Part shown: positions 27,247 through 36,497 of the stretch, piece by piece
Numbering within the stretch: the stretch's first letter is position 1
How the letters are laid out: each line of letters starts with the position of its first letter
DNA from: Aggregatilinea lenta
Lineage (GTDB): Bacteria > Chloroflexota > Anaerolineae > Aggregatilineales > Aggregatilineaceae
Length of the DNA stretch: 64,000 bases
NCBI RefSeq assembly: GCF_003569045.1
Contig: NZ_BFCB01000001.1
Location: 775,189-839,188 of the forward strand
Direction of reading: 5' to 3'
Notes under the pieces: generated by a model
Told to the model about the DNA's origin: nothing
Seen by the model: only the letters and a program-made list of their open reading frames with translations
Database searches by the model: none
Program-made: the position numbers and the translations under genes

Positions 27247-27265
27247 ATGAACGTCTGATGAACGT
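27244..27265. promoter_or_regulatory. Tandem 11-bp direct repeat at the -35 of the permease promoter
   Basis: CAGATGAACGT (27244-27254) is followed without gap by CTGATGAACGT (27255-27265), 10 of 11 bases identical. One-turn phasing overlapping the -35 box suggests a binding site for a regulator on one DNA face, perhaps metal-responsive. Confidence 0.5.
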
Positions 27266-27280
27266 TGCGCGACGCGCGGA

Positions 27281-29254
27281 TCAGTCGAGCATCACGGTCC
27301 CCACCACGACCGGATCCTGGCACGTCTCCGTCTCGCAGGGGGTGACGGGCTGCACCGCGCCATCCCACCACGTATAAACGCGCACGGCGATCTGGTACTC
27401 GCCGGGTGGTATGGCGCCCACGTCGAGCGTGTGCCGGTCGAAAACGAGGTGCCCCGCCTGCCAGCCGGAGGTCGGCGCGCGCCCGTCGAGCGGGTAGCTG
27501 TCGTGCTGGGCGGCCACGAAGCCGTCGGCGGCCATCAGGTACACCGCGACGGTGTAATCCTGCGCGGGCTGCGCCGCTGCAAACCACGTCAGGTCCACGT
27601 GCAGCGCGTCCCCGTCGCGGATCGTGTCCGCCTGCGCGAGCTGCATACTGTCCGCGAAGGTCCACGGCAGCATGGGATCGGGTTGGCGGGCGTAACGCGC
27701 CACGGTGATCGGGTGGTTGATGAACGGGCCGAAGTCGAGATCGGGCGTCGTCTGCGCGAAGCCGAGGGCGGATAGATCGGGGCGCGGATCGTAGGTTTCG
27801 TTGAGGTACGTCACCAGCCACAGGCTGTTTACCTGCGCCAGCCGTTCCGCGACCGTCTGATCCGTTTCGCCCGCCCAGTCCTCGCGGATTTGCAGGCCCC
27901 GGATCACGGCGCTGTGCGGCACATCCGCGAGGCGCGCGTGCTCCTCGATGGCGTAGGCGTGCAGGTCGGACTCGATGTACAGCGCGTCTTGGGGGGCGAT
28001 CTCCGCGCGCAGCGTGTTCGCGACAGCCCACCACGGGCCGTGGAACGGGTGCGTCGATCCGGTCGTGGTCAGGCACACGGCCAGCAGCAGCCCGGCGATC
28101 AGCGTATAGGTCCAGGCGCGCATCTGGCCGAGCACGTGCCCGATCAGGATCACGAGCGCGGGCACGAGGCCGATCATGGGGCGGTAGGTCAGCAGGTTGT
28201 AGCCCGCCAGCGAAGACCCGACCGGCAGCAGGATGGGCAGCGCCAGCCACAGCCCGGCCAGCGCGGTTGCCTCGCTGGGCAAAACCTCGCGCCAGCGCCG
28301 CGCGGCGAATGTGCCAACCAGCCCGGCGGCGGCTAACCCGGCGAACAGCACCTCCGGCACGCCGAACAACTGGAAGGCGATGATCGCCAGCCCGTCGCGG
28401 TTGAGCGGCTCCGCGTAGAGGAAGCCGCCCGAATCCCCGATGCCGAGCGATCCGCCCGTCGCCTGCGCGATCATCTGCGGCAGCCAGGGCAGGAAGCCAA
28501 GCGTGACGGCGGCGGCGACCGGGATCAGGCGCTTGAGCGCGGCGCGGTGATAGATCAGCGCGTGCAGCCCATGCGCGATCAGGATGAAGCCGCCCCAATA
28601 GATCGTGTAGATCAGGAGCAGCGCGCTCACGACGTAACCCGCGCCCCAACTCGCTGCATAGCGCCGCGTGAAGCGCCAGTACGTCCATGTGCTGAGCGCG
28701 GCCAGCATCAGGTAGAAATTATAGGGCCGGGCGAAGGGCACGAAGGCCAGCACGATGTCACTGGCAGCCAGCAGCAGCGCGGCGGCGGCAGCCGCGCGCA
28801 CGCCGAAGCAGTCCAGCGCCAGCCGGTAGGTGAGCGCCACCGCCAGCAGCATGGCCCACACGCCGGGAATGCGGAAGTTAATGAGGTTTGGGCCGAGCAG
28901 CGCCTGCCAGCCGTGCAGCACGTAGAAATCCAGCGGCGGGAAGCTGTCCTGCTCGACAAACGCCATCACGCTGGAGACGTCCGGCTGCTGCGCGGCGTGG
29001 ATCGTCCAGCCTTCGTCGAGCCAGATCGACAGGTGCGCGAAGCCGGGAAAAATGAGCAAAGCGGCGAAGAGCAGCGCGGCCACACCGGGAAGCCAGCGGC
29101 GGATGCGTTGGGAGGCGGGGGTGGGCAGCAGGTCATTGGGGCGGAGAGCAGTGTGTGGCGCGGCGCGCCGGAGAACCAGATCGTTCAAGCGATCTCCCTG
29201 AAATCCCCCTGCCAGTTGCACGGTCGAACCATCAAGCGCGGCGGAGTGTAACAA
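27281..29254 (-). CDS. GT39/PMT-like membrane glycosyltransferase
   Basis: 657 residues, about a dozen helices. After the first helix (about 55-75) comes HLSIWLDEGWTIHAAQQPDV with the catalytic-type DE of GT-C enzymes, then DSFPPLDFYVLHGWQALLG. The C-terminal third is soluble and beta-rich (LHVDLTWFAAAQPAQDYTVA), unlike short ArnT proteins. The first 50 residues contain no hydrophobic segment and the true start could be a later TTG/GTG. It would transfer a lipid-linked sugar on the outer membrane face. No partner gene is adjacent on this strand. Confidence 0.75.
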   Translation of the reverse strand: MLHSAALDGSTVQLAGGFQGDRLNDLVLRRAAPHTALRPNDLLPTPASQRIRRWLPGVAALLFAALLIFPGFAHLSIWLDEGWTIHAAQQPDVSSVMAFVEQDSFPPLDFYVLHGWQALLGPNLINFRIPGVWAMLLAVALTYRLALDCFGVRAAAAAALLLAASDIVLAFVPFARPYNFYLMLAALSTWTYWRFTRRYAASWGAGYVVSALLLIYTIYWGGFILIAHGLHALIYHRAALKRLIPVAAAVTLGFLPWLPQMIAQATGGSLGIGDSGGFLYAEPLNRDGLAIIAFQLFGVPEVLFAGLAAAGLVGTFAARRWREVLPSEATALAGLWLALPILLPVGSSLAGYNLLTYRPMIGLVPALVILIGHVLGQMRAWTYTLIAGLLLAVCLTTTGSTHPFHGPWWAVANTLRAEIAPQDALYIESDLHAYAIEEHARLADVPHSAVIRGLQIREDWAGETDQTVAERLAQVNSLWLVTYLNETYDPRPDLSALGFAQTTPDLDFGPFINHPITVARYARQPDPMLPWTFADSMQLAQADTIRDGDALHVDLTWFAAAQPAQDYTVAVYLMAADGFVAAQHDSYPLDGRAPTSGWQAGHLVFDRHTLDVGAIPPGEYQIAVRVYTWWDGAVQPVTPCETETCQDPVVVGTVMLD

Positions 29255-29333
29255 GGTCCCTCCGACCGCGCCAACTTGCAGCGCAACGGTTATAGCGTAA
29301 TGCAGGTTGGGCGCGTCTATCGAAACTCAGCCT

Positions 29334-29342
29334 TGCTATAAT
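29334..29342 (+). promoter_or_regulatory. Extended -10 promoter of sucA
   Basis: TTGC followed by a perfect TATAAT (29337-29342), no good -35. It gives a leader of about 140 nt before sucA. In the gap 29255-29485 I otherwise see only a short GGAAC/GTTCC inverted repeat near 29438-29456. Confidence 0.55.
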
Positions 29343-29485
29343 CCTATTTGAGAGAAATCAATCGATAAAATCAAGCAGAACAAGGGTGAGCTTTTCCCAG
29401 AACTTTATCCAAACAATGGGGCACCCTCGCTTCCGGGGAACGCTATGAGCCGGGTTCCTCAAGCCGCAGCAGAGTGAAGGATTGT

Positions 29486-32299
29486 ATGGATTTCTGGCGT
29501 GACTTTCCAGGGCCGAACGCAGGCTACGTTTTAGAGCTGTACGAGCGCTACCGGGACGATCCCGCGTCGGTGGACGCGCAAACGCGCGCGTTTTTCGAGC
29601 ACTGGACGCCGCCCTCGAACGGGCACAGCGCGGTCCCGGCGGTCGAAAAACAGGCGGCAGTCCAGGCCGTCGACGTGGACAAGATCATGGGTGTGGTCAA
29701 CCTCGCCCAGGCGATTCGCGGCCTCGGCTATCTGGCCGGGCGGCTCGATCCGCTCGGCAGCCCGCCGCCCGGCGATCCGGCGCTGGAACTGGAGGCGCAC
29801 GGCCTCACCGAGCGCGACCTGGAAGATCTGCCCGCCAGCCTCGTAGGCGGTCCGGTGGGGCAGTCGTCGAGCAACGCCGGCGAGGCGATTCGCACGCTGC
29901 GCAGTATCTACTCGTCCACCACCGGCTACGACACCGACCACATCACCGTGCCGGAGGAGCGCGACTGGCTGCGCGACGCCGCCGAACGCGGCACGTACCG
30001 CCCGCCGCAGATGCCCATCGACGAGCACGCGCTGCTCGAACGCCTGACGCAGGTTGAAGGCTTCGAGCAGTTTTTGCACCGCACCTTCCCCGGCAAGCAC
30101 CGCTTCTCGGTCGAGGGGCTGGACGTGATGATCCCCATGCTGGACGAGGTGGTGTGCGGCGCGGCGGGACGCGGCGTGCGCAGCGTGCTGATCGGCATGG
30201 CGCATCGCGGGCGGCTGAACGTGCTGGCGCACATCCTGCACAAGCCTTACCGCCAGATGCTGGCCGAGTTCAAGGACCCGGTCGCCCACCGCATCTTCCG
30301 CGAGGACCTGGGCTGGACCGGCGACGTGAAGTATCACAAGGGTGCGTTCCTCAGCGCGGATCAGGCCGAGCTGTGCGACGTGGCGATCACGCTTTTGCCC
30401 AATCCCAGCCATCTGGAGCTGGTGAATCCGCTGGTGGAGGGTATGACGCGCGCGGCAGGCAGCGACGTGAATCGCGGCGGTGCGCCGCAGTTCGATCCGC
30501 TGGTGACGCTGCCGGTGCTCATTCACGGCGACGCGGCGTTCCCCGGCCAGGGCATCGTGGCCGAGACGCTCAATCTCTCCGGCCTGCCCGGTTACTGGAC
30601 CGGCGGCACGGTGCACCTCATCGCCAACAACCAGCTTGGCTACACGGCGGAGCCGGAAGATTCACGCAGCACGCGCTACGCGAGCACCCTCGCCAAAGGC
30701 TTCCGCATCCCGATCGTACACGTCAACGCCGACGATCCGGTGGCGTGCATCGAGGCGGCGCGTTTGGCGTTCGCCTACCGCGAGCGCTTCCAGCGCGACT
30801 TCGTGATCGACCTGATCGGTTACCGGCGCTACGGGCACAACGAGGGTGACGAACCGGCTTTCACGCAGCCGCTCATGTACGCGACCATCGAGCAGCACCC
30901 GACCGTGCGCGCGCTGTGGGCGCAGACGCTGGTCGACCGGGGCGCGCTTGACGACACAGAGGCGGACGCGCTGTTGGCCGCTAACCGCAATACGCTCCAG
31001 GTGGTATGGGAGACGCTCGATCCGGTCGAGGATCTGGCCGAGCCGGAGCCGGAACCGCCGCCGCGCGGCACGGCCAGTCGCGTGAAGACGACCGTGGCCG
31101 TGGACCTGCTGCAGCAGTTGAACGAAACGTTGCTCACCCTGCCGGATGACTTCACGATGCACCGCAAGCTGGCGCGCGCGCTGGATCGCCGCCGGGAGGC
31201 GCTCAAAGACGTGGACGCGCCGGTCGTGGATTGGGCCACCGCCGAAGAACTGGCCCTGGCGACAATCCTGGCGGATGGCGTGGCGATCCGTATGACGGGC
31301 GAAGACACGGAGCGCGGCACGTTCAGCCAGCGGCACGCCGTCTTTCACGACGTGAAGACGGGCGCGACGTTCACGCCGCTGCAAGCGCTGCCCCAGGCCA
31401 ACGCCGCTTTCGAGATCCACGACAGTCCCCTGTCGGAGAACGCGGCGCTCGGATTCGAGTACGGCTACAACATCCAGGCCCCGCACCGGCTGGTGGTGTG
31501 GGAGGCGCAGTACGGCGACTTCATCAATGGCGCACAGCCGATCATCGACGAGTACATCAGCGCGGCGCGCGCCAAGTGGGGGCAGACGCCGTCGCTGGTG
31601 CTGCTGCTGCCGCACGGTTACGAGGGGGCAGGGCCGGATCATTCCAGCGCGCGGCTGGAACGTTTCCTGGCGCTGGCCGCCGAAAAGAACATGCGCATCG
31701 TGAACTGCACCACGGCGGCGCAGTACTTCCATGTGCTGCGGCGGCAGGCCGCGCTGCTGGAAGCCGATCCCCTGCCGCTGATCGTCATGACGCCCAAAAG
31801 CCTGCTGCGTCACCCGCTCGTGTCATCGTCGCTGCGCGCGCTGGCCGAAGGCGGCTGGCAGCCTGTGATTGACGATCCGCTGGCGCAGGGTCGCGTGGGC
31901 GAGGTGCAGCGCCTGTTCCTGTGCAGCGGCAAGATTTACGTCGATCTCATCTCCGGCGAGCAACGCGAACAGCACCCAGAAGTGGCGATTGCCCGCGTGG
32001 AGCAGCTCTATCCGTTCCCCGCCGACGATGTGACGCGCGTGCTGGACTGCTACCCCAAGCTGGAAGAAGTGGTGTGGGTCCAGGAGGAACCGGCCAATAT
32101 GGGCGCGTGGCCCTTCATGGGCTACCGGTTGCGCAAGCTGATCGGCGGGCGCTGGCCGCTGCGCTACGTGGGCCGCACCGCCAGCTCCAGCCCAGCGGAA
32201 GGCTCGTCGGCATGGCACACGCGCAACCAGGAGACGCTGGTCAAGCAGGCATACGATCGCGGCCCGGACGAGATCGCGCACGACTTTATCATTAGCTGA
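29486..32299 (+). CDS. sucA: 2-oxoglutarate dehydrogenase E1 component
   Basis: 937 residues from ATG 29486 (GAAGGA upstream); an in-frame GTG at 29474 is less likely. Family landmarks: the N-terminal subunit-binding start MDFWRDFPGPNAGYVLELYE, GMAHRGRLNVLAHILHKPYR, the TPP/Mg region with YRRYGHNEGDEPAFTQPLMY, and the C-terminal GFEYGYNIQAPHRLVVWEAQ. It decarboxylates 2-oxoglutarate and reductively succinylates the lipoyl group of E2 in the TCA cycle. Length fits a plain SucA rather than the actinobacterial E1-E2 fusion. sucB follows after a repeat-filled gap; E3 is not in the window. Confidence 0.94.
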   Translation: MDFWRDFPGPNAGYVLELYERYRDDPASVDAQTRAFFEHWTPPSNGHSAVPAVEKQAAVQAVDVDKIMGVVNLAQAIRGLGYLAGRLDPLGSPPPGDPALELEAHGLTERDLEDLPASLVGGPVGQSSSNAGEAIRTLRSIYSSTTGYDTDHITVPEERDWLRDAAERGTYRPPQMPIDEHALLERLTQVEGFEQFLHRTFPGKHRFSVEGLDVMIPMLDEVVCGAAGRGVRSVLIGMAHRGRLNVLAHILHKPYRQMLAEFKDPVAHRIFREDLGWTGDVKYHKGAFLSADQAELCDVAITLLPNPSHLELVNPLVEGMTRAAGSDVNRGGAPQFDPLVTLPVLIHGDAAFPGQGIVAETLNLSGLPGYWTGGTVHLIANNQLGYTAEPEDSRSTRYASTLAKGFRIPIVHVNADDPVACIEAARLAFAYRERFQRDFVIDLIGYRRYGHNEGDEPAFTQPLMYATIEQHPTVRALWAQTLVDRGALDDTEADALLAANRNTLQVVWETLDPVEDLAEPEPEPPPRGTASRVKTTVAVDLLQQLNETLLTLPDDFTMHRKLARALDRRREALKDVDAPVVDWATAEELALATILADGVAIRMTGEDTERGTFSQRHAVFHDVKTGATFTPLQALPQANAAFEIHDSPLSENAALGFEYGYNIQAPHRLVVWEAQYGDFINGAQPIIDEYISAARAKWGQTPSLVLLLPHGYEGAGPDHSSARLERFLALAAEKNMRIVNCTTAAQYFHVLRRQAALLEADPLPLIVMTPKSLLRHPLVSSSLRALAEGGWQPVIDDPLAQGRVGEVQRLFLCSGKIYVDLISGEQREQHPEVAIARVEQLYPFPADDVTRVLDCYPKLEEVVWVQEEPANMGAWPFMGYRLRKLIGGRWPLRYVGRTASSSPAEGSSAWHTRNQETLVKQAYDRGPDEIAHDFIIS

Positions 32300-32300
32300 T

Positions 32301-32336
32301 GAAAAGCAGCAGTTGGCTGCTAGCTGAAAGGCAAAA
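32301..32336. repeat. Family C-like repeat (copy C6)
   Basis: AAAAGCAGCAGTTGGCTGCT then AGCTGAAAGGC: a diverged, partly palindromic member directly after the sucA stop. Confidence 0.4.
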
Positions 32337-32339
32337 GCC

Positions 32340-32364
32340 GGGTGGGCTGCAAACCCGCCCCTAC
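32340..32364. repeat. Family A palindrome (degenerate, CTGCAAACCC core)
   Basis: GGGTGGGCTGCAA followed by ACCCGCCCCTAC. The outer arm GCCCCTAC matches the family; the left arm is diverged. Confidence 0.6.
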
Positions 32365-32388
32365 AGACCACCGGAAATTTGCTTATTT

Positions 32389-32415
32389 CCCCTCTCCAAC
32401 TTGATTGGAGAGGGG
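32389..32415. repeat. Family B hairpin (CCCCTCTCCAA)
   Basis: CCCCTCTCCAA, loop CTTGA, TTGGAGAGGGG, then CCGGGGTGAGGT. The copy at 49451-49477 is the same unit in opposite orientation, including the loop. Confidence 0.8.
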
Positions 32416-32429
32416 CCGGGGTGAGGTGC

Positions 32430-32476
32430 TTTTGACTAACGGCTAACCGCTAAAAGCTGCGAGCGAAGCGAGCAAA
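32430..32476. repeat. Family C repeat (copy C7)
   Basis: TTGACTAACGGCTAACCGCT then AAAAGCTGCGAGCGAAGCGA. With C6, A and B elements it fills the whole sucA-sucB gap (32300-32490). Confidence 0.6.
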
Positions 32477-32490
32477 GGACTGATCACGCG

Positions 32491-33837
32491 ATGGCGAACG
32501 AAATTGTAGTGCCCGATTTAGGCGAATCGATTGTCGAGGCGACGGTTGCGGACTGGTTGAAGCAGGAAGGCGATGCCGTCAAGGCGGGCGAGGCGATCGT
32601 CGTGCTGGAAACGGACAAGGTCGATCTGGACGTCGCGGCGACGCACGACGGCGTGCTGTCGCGCATCGACCGGAAGGCGGGCGAGGACGTGAAGATCGGG
32701 GAGGTGCTCGGCCTGATCGACGAGGCGGAGAACGGCCAATCCGCGCCGGAGGCGGCGTCCAAGCCCGATGCGAAAGCCGCAGCGCCGTCCGATGGCAAAG
32801 CCCAGCCGGAGAAAGCAGCCGATCAGCGCGACGAGTCGGAGGCGCAGGAGCGTCACGACGTTGCCGCGTCCAGCACCCCGGACGAGGACGGCGGCGCGGA
32901 GCACGCGACGCCTGTCGCACGGCGGCTGGCCGAAGAACACGGCGTCAAGGTGACGGATGTACCGGCTTCCGGTCCGCGCGGACGCGTCACCAAGGAAGAC
33001 GTGCAGCGCTACCTCGATCAGGGCACCCGGGGCGCACAGGGGACGCGCGAGGCTCCTGCCAAAGCACCCGCGCCTGCTCCAACGCCGAAATCTGCTCCGG
33101 CCCCGACCGCGCCACCGCAGCAGCAGCCGGAGCGCGTCGCGCGTGAAGAACGGGTGCGCATGACGCGCCGCCGCCGCACCATCGCCGAGCGGCTGGTCGA
33201 GGCACAGCACACCGCTGCGATGCTGACCACCTTCAACGAGATCGACATGAGCGCCGTGATGGACATCCGCTCGCGGCGCAAAGAGTCGTTCCAGAAGCAG
33301 CATGACATCAAGCTGGGCTTCATGTCGTTTTTCGTCAAGGCCAGCATCGGCGCGCTGAAGGCGTTCCCACCGCTCAACGCCGAGCTTGACGGCGATGAGA
33401 TCGTGCTGAAGTATTACTATGACATCGGCATGGCGATTGGCGCGCCGGAAGGGCTGGTTGTGCCGGTCCTGCGCGACGCGGATCGCATGTCCTTCGCGGA
33501 AATCGAGCACGAGATCGACGCGTTCGTGGGCAAGGCGAAAGACGGCGCGCTGTCGCTGGACGATCTGCGCGGCGGCACGTTTACCATCACCAACGGCGGC
33601 GTGTTCGGCTCGATGATGAGCACGCCGATCCTCAACCCGCCGCAGGTCGCTATCCTGGGACTGCACAAGATCGAGCAGCGCCCGGTGGTGGTGGACGGCG
33701 AGATCGTGATCCGCCCAATGATGTACGTTGCGGTCAGCTACGATCACCGCATCGTGGACGGGCGTGAGGCGGTGCAGTTCTTGGTGCGCATCAAGGAACT
33801 GATCGAGGACTCAGAGACGCTGCTGCTGGAAGGGTGA
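32491..33837 (+). CDS. sucB: Dihydrolipoyl succinyltransferase (E2)
   Basis: 448 residues. Lipoyl domain 1-77 with the lipoylated Lys43 in [11 protein letters not shown]. An Ala/Pro/Glu linker is followed by the E3-binding domain (about 147-181, [20 protein letters not shown] then [15 protein letters not shown]), a second Pro/Ala linker, and the catalytic domain from about 220, ending in [17 protein letters not shown] with the catalytic His and Asp. It forms the core of the 2-oxoglutarate dehydrogenase complex and takes the succinyl group from SucA. The HRIVDG form and gene order favour succinyl- over acetyl-transfer. Confidence 0.93.
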   Translation: MANEIVVPDLGESIVEATVADWLKQEGDAVKAGEAIVVLETDKVDLDVAATHDGVLSRIDRKAGEDVKIGEVLGLIDEAENGQSAPEAASKPDAKAAAPSDGKAQPEKAADQRDESEAQERHDVAASSTPDEDGGAEHATPVARRLAEEHGVKVTDVPASGPRGRVTKEDVQRYLDQGTRGAQGTREAPAKAPAPAPTPKSAPAPTAPPQQQPERVAREERVRMTRRRRTIAERLVEAQHTAAMLTTFNEIDMSAVMDIRSRRKESFQKQHDIKLGFMSFFVKASIGALKAFPPLNAELDGDEIVLKYYYDIGMAIGAPEGLVVPVLRDADRMSFAEIEHEIDAFVGKAKDGALSLDDLRGGTFTITNGGVFGSMMSTPILNPPQVAILGLHKIEQRPVVVDGEIVIRPMMYVAVSYDHRIVDGREAVQFLVRIKELIEDSETLLLEG

Positions 33838-33866
33838 GGATTGCCCGCGCAAGCGTATGAAAAGGC

Positions 33867-33893
33867 GTAGGGGCGTATTACGATACGCCCTAC
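33867..33893. repeat. Family A palindrome (core CGTAT)
   Basis: GTAGGGGCGTAT (33867-33878) and ATACGCCCTAC (33883-33893), one C short of a perfect palindrome. It lies 30 bp after sucB and may terminate it. Confidence 0.75.
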
Positions 33894-33920
33894 CACGATC
33901 GGGGCCTGGAACGAAAAACC

Positions 33921-33943
33921 GGGCGGAGCTTGCTCCGCCCCTG
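33921..33943. repeat. Family A palindrome (core GGAGCTTGCTCC)
   Basis: GGGCGGAGC, TT, GCTCCGCCC, then CTGC: a 9-bp perfect stem sharing the GGGC/GCCCC edges of the family. Confidence 0.65.
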
Positions 33944-33996
33944 CGGATCCCGGTTCCGTATGCGGGCCGGGATGGAGTTTCCCCGAATCGAGCACC

Positions 33997-34038
33997 CACG
34001 ACTGAACTAAGAACGAAGCACTACCAACTATAAACTCC
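33997..34038. repeat. Family C repeat (copy C8)
   Basis: CGACTGAACTAAGAACGAAG then CACTACCAACTATAAACTCC. The 300-bp gap 33838-34137 holds two family A palindromes, this element and a -10 box (34074-34079); I see no gene in it. Confidence 0.5.
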
Positions 34039-34073
34039 TTTATACCACATGGCAGCGCGGGGCTGGGGTGCTT

Positions 34074-34079
34074 TATAAT
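34074..34079 (+). promoter_or_regulatory. -10 box upstream of the B12-sensor operon
   Basis: A perfect TATAAT lies 58 bp upstream of ATG 34138 with no recognisable -35. An activator-dependent or alternative-sigma promoter is possible. Confidence 0.4.
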
Positions 34080-34137
34080 TCGACGTAAGTCCATTTAAAC
34101 CCGTTCCGTCCGCGCGAGACAGACACACATCCAGCCT

Positions 34138-35214
34138 ATGCTTCCAGATTCGTCCGGCGCGCTGCACGCTCGGCTCGCTCAGGCCCTTGACCGGCTTGAA
34201 GCGTCGAGTGCGCTTGTCGTGCAGACTGCCATCACCGACTTCTATGCGATCCACCCCGATCTTCACCGCATGCACGGGTATGAAGGCGTTCGCCGCTGGC
34301 GCGAAGACGCACAGCGCCATCTTCAGGCATTGGTCACGGCGTTGCGCACGCAAACCCCGGTGTTGTTTGGGGGATATGCACGGATCTATATCGCTGAATT
34401 GAACGGGCGCGGCCAGGACCTGGTCGCTTTCGCGCACCTGCTGGAGATCATGGGCCAGGCGATACGCAGCACGCTCGGCGACGAAACATGGAGCATGGTG
34501 CGCGTGCCGTTGGACGCGGCGCTGCGGGAAATTCCGTTACAGGATGGAGATCGCACAGTGCTTTTGCAGGCAGACGATCGTTTAATGCCAACTTATCTCA
34601 GCGCGGTGCTGGCTGGCAACCGGATCGCCGCGCAGGACGCGGTGTTCGATGCGCTGGATCGAGGGGCGACGGTCCGCCAGGTGTATCTCGACGTCTTCCA
34701 GCCCGCGTTGTATACGGTCGGCCAGATGTGGGAAACCGGCCAGTTGTCCGTCGCGCAAGAGCATCTGGCGACCGCGATTACGCAGGCGATCCTCTCCGGC
34801 ATTTACGCGCGCGTACCGCTGGCGACGTCCGGCCTGCGGCGTGCTATCGTCGCCTGCCTCGCCGGGAACTATCACGAGATCGGGCCGCGCATGCTGGCCG
34901 ACTTCTTGCAGATGGCCGGGTACGACACCCGGTTCCTGGGCGCAAACACGCCCACCGACAGCCTGCTGGCGATGATCGACGAGGTGAAACCGGACGTGGT
35001 CGGGCTGGCCTCCACGACGCAGGAACAGGTCGATCAGGTGAAGGACGCCATCGAGCGCATACGGGGCGATTTCACCGCCTACCGCCCCACGATCATGGTT
35101 GGCGGGCTGGCCTTTAACCTTGTGGACGGCCTGTGGCAGCGCGTGGGTGGCGACGTGTGGGGCCAGGACGCCGGGCAGGCGATTGACCACCTCACCGGCT
35201 CGGCGGATTGGTAG
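34138..35214 (+). CDS. Cobalamin-binding sensor with CarH-type W-x9-EH signature
   Basis: 358 residues. Residues 1-140 are helical and unrecognised; there is no MerR-type DNA-binding domain. Residues 145-225 form a B12-binding four-helix cap with MWETGQLSVAQEH: W198, E208 and H209 have the exact W-x9-E-H spacing of the adenosylcobalamin photoreceptor CarH. Residues 233-355 are the Rossmann B12 domain with GNYHEIG (H246 as lower cobalt ligand) and FLGANTPTDSLL. The CarH residue that takes over cobalt binding after illumination (His next to the Trp) is Glu199 here. The kinase gene starts 5 bp after the stop, so it most likely feeds a B12 or light signal into phosphorelay. Domain assignment is firm, photochemistry inferred. 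Confidence 0.82.
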   Translation: MLPDSSGALHARLAQALDRLEASSALVVQTAITDFYAIHPDLHRMHGYEGVRRWREDAQRHLQALVTALRTQTPVLFGGYARIYIAELNGRGQDLVAFAHLLEIMGQAIRSTLGDETWSMVRVPLDAALREIPLQDGDRTVLLQADDRLMPTYLSAVLAGNRIAAQDAVFDALDRGATVRQVYLDVFQPALYTVGQMWETGQLSVAQEHLATAITQAILSGIYARVPLATSGLRRAIVACLAGNYHEIGPRMLADFLQMAGYDTRFLGANTPTDSLLAMIDEVKPDVVGLASTTQEQVDQVKDAIERIRGDFTAYRPTIMVGGLAFNLVDGLWQRVGGDVWGQDAGQAIDHLTGSADW

Positions 35215-35219
35215 CCGTG

Positions 35220-36497
35220 ATGGTGCCTGCATCTCCTCCTTTGCAGAACTGGTATCCCTCTGTGGCGGCGTTCGCCAAAGACGGCATGGCGCTGGTGGTG
35301 GGCGTGTTCGACCTGCCATCGGGCCGCCTGGTGTATAGCAACGCCGGATTGCGTTTTCTGCTGGGCATGGACGAAGGTGACGATCCGCCGCTGGATCGCT
35401 TCGCCGTGCCCGCGTTTGCGCAGTTGCAGGCGTCCGACGTCGAGATGGGCAGGATCTTCGAGGGCTGGCTGACCTTTGGCGGGCCGGGCGTGCCGCACCG
35501 CTCGGTGCGCGGCTTCGTCGAGCGGCGCGGCGACCAGATCCTGGTGCTGGGCGAGCACGACGTCGAGGAATTGGAGCGCATCAACCGCGAGATCACCGCC
35601 CTCAATGGCGAGATCACCAACCTCCAGCGCGAGCTGGCCCTGCGCAAGTCCGCGCTGGAAGCGACCCTGGACGAGCTGCGTGAAACGCAGATGATGCTGG
35701 TTCATGCCTCCAAGATGAACGCCCTGGGCCAGGTGGTCGCGGGGGTGGCGCACGAGATCAACAACCCGGTGTCCTTCGTCAACAGCAACCTCTACAGCCT
35801 GCGCACCGCCGCCAACGACGTCCGCAGCGCTTACACAGAACTCGAAGCCCTGATCGACGCGGAAGGCACGGACGCGCAGCGCGCGCGTATGGTCGAGATC
35901 CGCCAGCAGGCCGATCTCGACTTCCTGTTCCCCGATCTGGACGACTTGCTGGGTGGGTCGATTCAGGGGCTGGCGCGCGTGAAGCGCATCGTCGAGGATC
36001 TGCGCGCCTTTTCGCGTCTGGACGAGGCCGAATTTAAGGAAGTGGATCTGGCCGACAACATCCACAGCACTCTCGCGATTGCCCAGCCGGAGCTGCGCGA
36101 TCGCGTCGCCGTCGAGCTGGACCTGGATGCGCTGCCGCGTATAAAGTGTTATCCTGCGGAACTCAATCAGGTGTTCATGAACCTGATCGTCAACGCGGCC
36201 CAGGCCATCGAGAGGGCCGGCACGCTGCGTATTCGCGGCTGGGATGAAGGCCGCCGGATCGTGCTTCAGTTTGTGGATACGGGCGGCGGCATGACGCCCG
36301 ACGTGATGGAAAAACTGTTTGTCCCGTTCTTTACAACCAAGCCGGTTGGTTCCGGCACAGGGCTGGGGCTGGCGTTAGCCTATAAAATTATTGTGGATCA
36401 TCACCACGGCACGATTACCGCCGATTCAACGCCCGGCCAGGGCAGCACATTTACGATTACCCTCCCGAAGGATCTGAACCATGACCGAGACGCCTGA
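35220..36497 (+). CDS. Sensor histidine kinase
   Basis: 425 residues from ATG 35220. No transmembrane segment. A PAS-like N-terminal domain (about 10-110: [20 protein letters not shown]) is followed by a coiled coil (115-160) and a dimerisation/phosphotransfer box with His178 in [18 protein letters not shown]. The ATPase domain shows N box [16 protein letters not shown]1 [11 protein letters not shown] box FVPFFTTK and G2 [12 protein letters not shown]. It is cytoplasmic, as expected if its input is the B12 sensor just upstream. The end overlaps the next gene by 17 bp. Confidence 0.9.
   Translation: MVPASPPLQNWYPSVAAFAKDGMALVVGVFDLPSGRLVYSNAGLRFLLGMDEGDDPPLDRFAVPAFAQLQASDVEMGRIFEGWLTFGGPGVPHRSVRGFVERRGDQILVLGEHDVEELERINREITALNGEITNLQRELALRKSALEATLDELRETQMMLVHASKMNALGQVVAGVAHEINNPVSFVNSNLYSLRTAANDVRSAYTELEALIDAEGTDAQRARMVEIRQQADLDFLFPDLDDLLGGSIQGLARVKRIVEDLRAFSRLDEAEFKEVDLADNIHSTLAIAQPELRDRVAVELDLDALPRIKCYPAELNQVFMNLIVNAAQAIERAGTLRIRGWDEGRRIVLQFVDTGGGMTPDVMEKLFVPFFTTKPVGSGTGLGLALAYKIIVDHHHGTITADSTPGQGSTFTITLPKDLNHDRDA

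Noticed and set aside
32300-34040. Repeated hairpins that could be taken for a CRISPR array
   Set aside because: Spacing is irregular, units differ, no constant repeat with spacers, and no cas genes in the window.
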